A DNA stretch of 64,000 bases from Rhabdophis nuchalis (lineage: Eukaryota; Chordata; Lepidosauria; Squamata; Natricidae), in contig CM077647.1 of NCBI GenBank assembly GCA_039707465.1, forward strand, positions 43,461,110 through 43,525,109, given 5' to 3'. Positions 56,102 through 64,000 of the stretch are shown piece after piece; the first letter of the stretch is position 1; each line of letters opens with the position of its first letter. Both the position numbers and the translations under genes were made by a program. Below the pieces are notes generated by a model. That model searched no databases. It saw only the letters and a program-made list of their open reading frames with translations, and was not told the origin of the DNA.

Positions 56102-58404
56102 CTATGTAAAAGAAAATGTGGGTTCATTTATTTCAGTTTATTGGACCCAAGGATGGAGTAAATTTAATACCAACAAAGAGCAAAAAAAGATACTATTGTA
56201 GCAAGAGAGAAGAGAGAAAGGGAATGTAGGATACTATTCATGACTTTGGGACAACAGAATGTACTATAATTTTTCAAAGAAATAGCTAATTACAAACTTA
56301 TTAAAAGGCAATGTTACTTACTTATTCCGAGTCAATTCATACAGTATGAAAGTAGCTATCAAAAGTTATGCAAGATCCAGCTTTGGAAATGGTAATATCT
56401 GAAGGACTCTATTTGTATGCAACACTTGATATAATCTCTCATTAGGAAAAACAATGTATGAATCTTCTAATGCCTGCAAATACTTACATGAAAATTTTTA
56501 ACAGTATTTGAATAACAGGGTTTTATTGTATGGTACTCAAATTTTATGGATCAATCAGTTCCTTTTTTTAGCATTTCACATCACTTAGTTATTTATTCAC
56601 AATTTTCTGAAAAGCACTGTTAGTTGAGAAAGTGTACATTTATATATTGAAGCTCAAAGATAATCTAACATGCTATATTTTTCCCATAAGAACCAATAAA
56701 ATGTTAATTACATGTTTTTAAAAATCATCTTACTGAATAAAATATTCAAAATATACAATCATCAGCTAAAATTTCATAAGTGAAATTATTTTTATTTACC
56801 TTATGAGTACTGCAGTTGTTGTTTTTAAATGCAGAATTTCCCACACTGATGAATGATTTAAAAAAAAAACCTACATGACAATTCGTTCTGCATTTATTTA
56901 ACCTGTTTATAGTACACCACCATACAGATGAAAAGTTTAGAGAATTTTCATCTCATTATCTGTAAAATTGATCGAATCAATGTTATCAACTAAGCCCTCT
57001 GAATAAATTTAAGGCTGAAAATTGGATTAGTAAGTATATAATAGTGTTTCCAGGTGTTTGGGGGAAAGGGAAAAGTCAAGTTAGTAGTTTGATCAAAACT
57101 GTATTAAATATTTATTTGTGTCACAAAACACAAATGAAATAAGTGATGCTTCAGTCATATGGTCAAGTCCTTGATTTTTTATTTATTTTTTGGATACTAT
57201 TCTACAGGAAAAACTAGTCTTTTTATTGTAAACATGAATATTATGAGAGCACAGTTTTCTCTGGATTCCCTTTTTAGAAGGATTTTTGGTTTTTAGAAAT
57301 AATCAAAATTTCTGACACTTCTAGAAGCTCAGGAGGGGATTAAGTTATCATGAATTTAAAGGGAAAATCAAGAAAGGAATTCTTAGCTGTCTTTAGCTGA
57401 ATGAAGAGGTAATGGTGATGGACAAGACTTTGTAGATAACACAAGTCTTTCAGTCAAAGAATGTTGACTGAGTATACTTTTAAAAATTGCAAAGCTGGAA
57501 AGAACCATTATAATTCCCATGTTTCCTTGTTTTTTGGTTGCCATAACTGTCCATCTACTTTTTTAAAGGTAAGTATGGATACAACTTTCAATTCCAGACA
57601 TAAATCACTTAGCTGTCTATTTTGCAAAGCAGCTTTCCCCAGTGCTGAAGAGGAACCCTTAATTAATGTGACATGAAATACCCATTCAAATTCCTTTGAC
57701 TACAAAAAGGAACCTTAATCTTATTAGTAATTTCCCTTCAGAATACAAACTGGTTTGATATCTGATAATGAGAAGAATATGCTTTGCTTCATATGACACA
57801 TATTAGTCAGCTATCTTTGTGTGGTATTATATTGTGTGGTATTATACTATATACTCTACTCTTTGGGCATCCGTTTTAAGAAATACAAGAGATTATAACA
57901 ATCAACAAAACTGTTGATACACATAGAAAAATAGATGCACTTGTGCTCTCTATAATTAATCCTTTCAGGGACTGAAAAATAAGATAAGAGTTTGGATTAT
58001 TAATAAGTGCAGAGTAGCTGCATTCTTTTCTGCTTGTTAATTATGAGATAAATTTTCAATAAATCTCTAAAATAGATATCAAATGCATTGATAATGTCAT
58101 AAAACCTATCTATGACTCATTGGAATAATCAGAAGTAATAATTAGAAGTAAAATAGATTGCCCTGGTTCTGAATTTAGAATCCTTTCTTTCAAAAACAGA
58201 GTGATATGATTGCAAAACATATTTTGATTTCTAAAAGCAAAGGTCAACCACACAAATAACAAATTATATATTTATCTCTCTTAGATTGGATTGTTACTAT
58301 CTGTTTTATCAAGTAAAAAAGCTTTATTCTCTTTTGGTTTAATTACATAGAACTTCTTCTGTAAGACTGGATAGATGAACAAAAAATGTATGTACATAAC
58401 ATAC
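56102..58404 (-). other. ETV1: ETV1 intron (2303 bp)
   Basis: Bounded by donor GTATGT at 58404-58399 and acceptor AG at 56103-56102. It is AT-rich, with no recognised repeat end or extra exon. Confidence 0.85.
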
Positions 58405-58473
58405 CATCAAATTTCTCTGGAACAACACAAGTGTCATCATAAAATTGCCTTGGACCTTTTTCATACATACAAC
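58405..58473 (-). CDS. ETV1: ETV1 69-bp exon upstream of the ETS domain
   Basis: Encodes the end of a split Gly codon, then CMYEKGPRQFYDDTCVVPEKFD, and the first base of the next split Gly. This matches the ETV1 segment just before DIKQEP in the central regulatory region. A Tyr stands where mammals have Phe (CMFEKG), as I remember it. Acceptor AG is at 58474-58475 and donor GTATGT at 58404-58399. Because it is 69 bp and symmetric in phase, it can be skipped without changing the frame. The next upstream exon is not in the window. Confidence 0.95.
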
Positions 58474-61400
58474 CTGTAATTTTAGGAAAAGTAGACACAT
58501 TACCCACTAGAAACAGATTATTAAAATACATTGCTCTTTCCAACCTGAACTCCTTCAATGTGTTGGAACTCCAACTTTCAGAATTTTTATTTAGAATATA
58601 TGAGAAATTTTGAAAATTGGCATTAAAAACTGAAAAAATCCCAAGTAAATGCTATAGCTAAGGGTCAAGATACATATACTTTATGTACCAGGCTCATTAA
58701 AATGTTGCAGGTTAGAGCATTAATTAGCAATAAAACAATCTGCTGAGAGAATAAAATATGAATCCCCAAAATTACTATATTGGCATATATAGAAAAAAAT
58801 TGTGATTTTGCCAAGTCAAATGAAAACATTGAAAAGCTTCACCTATCAGCTGTTTCTTCACACATACAAGTCTTGCCTTGAAAGAAGGCCAAAGAATGTA
58901 GTAAATGAATAGTGAAATAAAAATAGACTGACGGTAATGGCATAGAATTTATTTTATTTATTTTGCAATATTTAGTACAAAGTATTGTCAAGCCATGCAC
59001 TCTCCCTTTTCCTAAATGTAATCTTACAAGCTTAGTTTATTTTGTTAATTAAAAGCAAAGAATAGTGATTTTAAATAACTCTGGTCAATTGTTAAAGAAA
59101 TAAGTTACTATAATAGTTAAATTAGTTCTCTAAAAAAATCTAAAAACTATTTTTTTTTTTACAAAAGGATGGCACACTTATTCCTACATAAATGTTATGT
59201 ACGTAGTGTTTTCTGACACAACTTGATAGAAAAAGTGTTGAACTTGTTGCTAATCAAAAAGGTGTACAGTATATGTAAAATCTTGATATTTGACACAAGG
59301 TACAAATTTGCAATAAACCAACATATGGGAATTGATTAACAAGATAAAAAGAAAATTCATCTTGGACAAATAGCTCTTGTAGTCCATAAGGTATTACTAG
59401 AACCCTATTATGCTCTTACAAAGCTATTGTAAATTTCTGATATTAATGAACAGGTTATGGTAAATAATCCTACATTTCTTTCTATCTAATATAGTAAAAT
59501 AAAGTAGTAATTTTTTTTACTGAAAACTTTTGATTTCAAAGATCTAGAAAGTGTAATATTTAGAATTCAAGAAACTTTTCACAAAATTATTGTATAAAAG
59601 ACTAGGTACAGTGAAATGTTTTCTCTCTTGGTTTCCCATAGGGAAACATCTTGCACAGACTTACAGAGCCAGGAAATTGTTAGCCAGGAACCAAAGTCCA
59701 CTGGATGGGGAACACCAAAAAGGGGCAGAAAAGAGCCAGAGACTTGCCCAGGGTCACTTTAGGACAGCCAGTTAACAAACTAGCATGTGCTAAGAGCCAT
59801 CTGAAAGACACTTCCCTTTGTAGAAAGTAAATTAGTTAGAGCTACAACACTCTCAAAGGTGGAGGAGCAATTCAAATCCTGTGAGAGAAGTATGCTCAGA
59901 TGGCAGGGTAGCGCCATGGTGGGCCTTTCTCTGGACTGCTACAATGGAAGACAGTGTTCAGGCCAGATAGAAATATATAGTATTATGATGCACAGGAATA
60001 GGTAACTGGGGAATGCACAATATGTTCAAAATAAACCTAAGCCTGAATAAATAGTACTTTGCCATGCTACTTTCTGTTTTACAGAAAAGATTTGTTTCTA
60101 CTGTAGTAACATAGAATTGTCCCATAAGTTACTTGGAACATACCTGAAGAAATATGAAATAAAGAATTCAAACCACCCAACATGGGCCTGTTTTCCAGAG
60201 TTTACAGGGTTATTTAGAAAAGCATAAAGGTGTACCTCTAAGAAAGCTTGTGTTTCAGGAACAGGTACCACAATTTTACAATATTTTTCTAATTCCGTCC
60301 ATTTTTAGTATATTTAGTCTAAGCTAAAATCCTGGTTTTAGACAATAAGATAACAAAGTTCACGCATACATACAAGGATATATATATATATACAGAGAGA
60401 CTTAACTTCTGTTCTGTTTGGATGAGTGAGGAAGCCTTCTTGCCTCATGTAAATGGAATGGCAACTAGGCACTTCTGAAATGAGAAGGCAATATTAGTCA
60501 GAGAATTGTTTGACTGAAACAATCAAACTGGGCACATGGCAAACATGAAAGTGATGTTGCAGATTTGAACAATTAAAAAAAATACTGCTAAAGCTTGGTT
60601 CCATTTAGAATCTATATCCTAGTAAAGTTCCCATGTCTTTAACCCTTAAATGGGAGAAATTATGCATCATGAGGGAAGAGATACCTCAAATGAATTAACT
60701 TACAGAATGCTGTGATCCACTAATCATAAGGGAATAAAGCTTTAGAAAGTTTCTGCCATTTCAATGCCACTCTCTGCTGCTGTTCAGCACTACCACCCCA
60801 CTGCCATAGTCACATGATCCTCCTTTACAACTTTCCTAAAACCCTTCCACAAATTACTTGAGAAAATTGGGAAGATTGCAGGGGATAAGCTGAATGTGGG
60901 AGACCAATGAGTAGTTTGGATTTGCATTGTGTTTAGATAAAGAAATATATCTGAAAGAATGACTCAATGGGTCATGGGTTGTCCAAATTCTAAAATTCAA
61001 ATGATTCTGGGTTGGTTTTTTTTTAGCATTCCAGTCATTTAGAAATCCTGATATTAAATGTTCAGCTGATAAAGCCTAGTTTTGAAGGATAATGTTTTGA
61101 TGGAAAGAAAACATATTCACTTTAAATGTCTACAAATATTTGATTTTTCCAATAAACCATTTGCAATCATTTTTACTGACATGAGATATTAAAACCAACC
61201 ATCCCATATAATCAGCCACTCCATCAAACTTCAATGAAACATCACTTATCCATAAGTTTACACTATTTTATTCTGATGTTCAATCAATGTAATCAGAATA
61301 CATAATGAAGTTCTCAAAAACATTTCATACACTGAGTATTTTTGCATTAGGTTAAAACTTGATAAATACAATTTTAAACTTTGTTCAAACACTAGACTTT

Positions 61401-63116
61401 TTTTTTTTCTATTTGCCTGCTCTAATAGAAGTGGCGATAAGAAAAAACTATGTCTATCTTGCCAAGGTTTTTCCACACCCTCTGGTTTCTTGGAGCTTTT
61501 TAATGCTGTTGTTTGGCAACTTAAGTGTGAAATAGGTAATTGGTAGTGGAAGAGATATCAGTTGTTCATGTACTAACTTGATTTTTCATGTATAGTACTA
61601 ACATTAAATCCATTTTATTCTTCATAAAAATAAAAACCCCAGAAATGATACAAGCAGCAGCTTCCCACCAAAATATGAGAGAAGTTATAGTAAAATTAAT
61701 ACAATTACCATATATTTATTATTTATGTATTTAGACAATTTATATAGTTTCCTTATTTAACATATAATGCTCATTTGGGAACTTACTCTAGAGCCACATG
61801 CCTTCTTATTATTTAACTTCAAAAATAATTCTTACAGTCCCCAAATGTTCCAAGAAATTTGGAATAAAAGAATTATTTTTAAGTAAACCAATAGTGATTG
61901 TCTCCAGAGATTCCTCCAAACTACTGGCATAACTTTTAATTACTTACTTGTTTATTATATTTTTATCTAATAAATGTTTATTTTATCTTTAATTACACAC
62001 AAAATGTTCCTTTCTCCTAATATTTCCTGACAACAACATATTTTCCTGTGATATAGGTTGGGCTGAAAATGCCTAAAGTCAGTCACTTACATAAGGCAGG
62101 ACTAGAACTCACAATCTCCTGACTTGTTGGTCAACCCATATTTTGTGCACAGTACTTGCACAAAAAGATATCTTCAGTATTTTTTTGAAGGATATTAATG
62201 TTATTCTTGAGTTTCAATTCCATAGCAAACTGTTTACATGTATTATTCTAGAATTTTAATTTTAACGCTCTAGCGAGCAAAATCTAGTTTGCTATACTAT
62301 CACATTTTTTCTTAGATGATCTCCGAAGAATTAGAAAACAACAATAAAGGATCAAAAGTAATTTATTCAGTGTGGTGTGCAGTCCTTTTCCAAAACGCAA
62401 TCCTCAATTTCACTGCTCAGTGACTAGTGATACCTATCAAGGAATTAGGGGGAAAAGAAAATGAGATTTTACATTGAATTCACTAAGTGAGTGTAGCCAA
62501 TGATAACAGCAAGAGCATCTATCCGTTTCCTTATTCCTTGTTATGTTTGTTCTTTTTTTACTATGAACTATACCTGTTAAATTAGACTTGCAATACTTAA
62601 AAGATTTTTTTAAAGTCAGTTAAAAATACTAACAGTGCACGGCAGAATACTGTAAACACAATCTATCCTCCCATTAACAACAGCAATTCTTTCTTCTATC
62701 CCTGTAACATTTAAGCAAACTTACCTTTATTGTGACACTTTTGGGGTTATGTTTCCCACTTCAAACTAACAGTAAATAACTACCAGAAGAATGGAACATG
62801 CAACTTCATATCAACATTAGCAGCATAATGTAGATTGTTTGCTTTAACTGTGGTCTCATATTACTGAAATTTGTAGCTTTGCATGTAGCCCAAAGATTAG
62901 TTGCATTATAAAATATGTAAGCAAGGTAATGGAGAGAAGTGTTAAACTACTGAAGTGCCTTCCCCACCTCTGTTTGTCAAGTCAGATCCTTATCCCATAT
63001 CCTGGTATGCAATCCCTATTTTTACCGAAAGGATGTTAAGTATTACAGTATGCCCAAGGAAGAAAGAAAGGAAGGGGCAGAACAATCATACTGACATTAA
63101 AAAAAAAAACCTATAG

Positions 63117-63230
63117 CAGAGGTCCCCAACCTTGGCAACTTTAAGTCTGAAGGACTTCAGCTCCCAGACTTCTCCAGCCAGCTTTGCTGAAGTCCTTCAG
63201 ACTTAAAGTTGCAAAGGTTGGAGACCTCTG
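63117..63230. mobile_element. 114-bp palindromic hAT-like MITE
   Basis: CAGAGGTCCCCAACCTTGGC at the left pairs with GGTTGGAGACCTCTG at the right. Most of the element is one inverted repeat (ACTTTAAGTCTGAAGGACTTC against GAAGTCCTTCAGACTTAAAGT). The octamers ACCTATAG (63109-63116) and TCCTATAG (63231-63238) match at 7 of 8 positions. It is located in an ETV1 intron. Confidence 0.92.
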
Positions 63231-63289
63231 TCCTATAGAATAAATGTTACTATACATCACTGAATCAAGAGTACACAGAAGCTCTAACC

Positions 63290-63503
63290 AAATGGTTCCA
63301 ATGTGTGTCCCAGGCCCCGCAGGGGGGCAATTTGAATCATGTTTAAATCAAGTTAATGGCTTTTTAAACTTCATCCGCATGACTAGAGTTCACTGTTGGA
63401 GTAAAGTAAGAATTATATGTAATTGTGGGGGGGGGGGGGGGGAGCATCAGGATTTTAGACATGCTTAAATGGGGCATGGTCAAAAAAAGGTTGGGAACCA
63501 CTG
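63290..63503. mobile_element. 214-bp hAT-like MITE
   Basis: The right end read inward is CAGTGGTTCCCAACCTTTTT. The left end AAATGGTTCCAATG is a decayed match. The octamers CTCTAACC (63282-63289) and CTCTAATC (63504-63511) match at 7 of 8 positions. It contains a 17-bp G run near 63426. It is located in an ETV1 intron. Confidence 0.8.
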
Positions 63504-64000
63504 CTCTAATCACTGCTTCTGCCTTAAATCCATTTATTTCTTTAATGGAAATGACCATGTGTTAAATCTCTATTGTGAAGGCTTTGTAAGGCAACAAGAA
63601 CATATAATATGTAGAATTCTTGATCATATCTAAACATCTTTAGCAATGTTTTTGGTGTAAAAATGTATCTAAATGCACATGGTCAGTAAGTACAATTTAA
63701 TTCTTTTCTCCTTTTCGCTCCTTTTTACCCATCCAGCTTCCGGCACCAAAGTCAATGGGGGAGGGGGGGGAGCCAATTCACAGTGGTAATAAAGGTCATA
63801 AAGCAGAGCACTTAACAACTGTCTCAATTAGTGACAGAAGTTCTGATCACTGCGGTGATTATTGGTTGAGAACTACCTGCATGGGCAGTGAGAAAACTAA
63901 TTATCGATGATGGAACCTGTAGTCCCAATATATCAATTCTTAATATTTCAATTGACATGATAGCAGCTTCATGCTATCCATCATTTTGCATTTAACATAG

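Larger units (their letters stand above)
58474..64000 (-). other. ETV1: ETV1 intron continuing past the window
   Basis: At least 5.5 kb of intron. The preceding exon (expected to encode the region ending near ...EG|CMYEKG) was not found. Apart from the MITEs at 63117-63230 and 63290-63503 and homopolymer runs, nothing is recognised. Confidence 0.7.

Noticed and set aside
60000..63000. The next upstream ETV1 exon
   Set aside because: Both strands were read for the expected segment preceding CMYEKG and for an AG-bounded exon in the right phase. Nothing convincing was found, so it probably lies beyond the window.

Overview
This is a vertebrate nuclear window, almost certainly from a squamate reptile and probably a snake. 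It has no operons, plasmid, phage or CRISPR features. The only host gene I can support is the 3' end of ETV1 (ER81, a PEA3-group ETS transcription factor), on the minus strand from 49836 towards the right edge. Four coding exons are visible (58405-58473, 55932-56101, 52688-52789 and 49836-50057). All have canonical splice sites, compatible phases and an intact reading frame through the ETS domain to the stop codon. The squamate assignment rests on the repeats: CR1/L2-type LINEs, an L1 with ORF1-only relatives, many short hAT-like MITEs, a tRNA-derived SINE, Penelope-like and piggyBac remnants, very abundant microsatellites, and an (AATAG)n tract of the kind linked to CR1-L3 elements in snakes.

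Layout. 1-1520: a 750-bp pyrimidine tract, a nearly perfect CpG-rich 480-bp inverted repeat, and the right end of a hAT-like element. 1.5-11.3 kb: intergenic sequence with MITEs, a reverse CR1 tail, microsatellites and a piggyBac transposase remnant. About 11.3-23.3 kb: one old L1 (5' UTR, broken ORF1, broken ORF2) carrying at least four later insertions. These are a 1582-bp hAT-like element, a 678-bp hAT-like element, a truncated ORF1-only retroelement and a complete ORF1-only retroelement with an intact 282-aa ORF. 23.28-23.74 kb: a Penelope-like fragment with a perfect 41-bp inverted repeat. 25.3-27.95 kb: a CR1-like LINE split by a younger CR1-like LINE. 28-49 kb: gene desert with scattered MITEs, SINE, L1, CR1 and Penelope-like remnants and minisatellites. 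49.8-64 kb: ETV1 3' end, with MITEs in its introns.

The most interesting observations are: the ORF1-only (HAL1-like) retroelement family, present twice with the same ORF1-to-3'-UTR junction; the large CpG-rich hairpins found in two hAT-like elements next to purine/pyrimidine tracts; and the datable nesting of transposons. The family names come from reading translated motifs, terminal inverted repeats and target-site duplications by eye. No database search was run.
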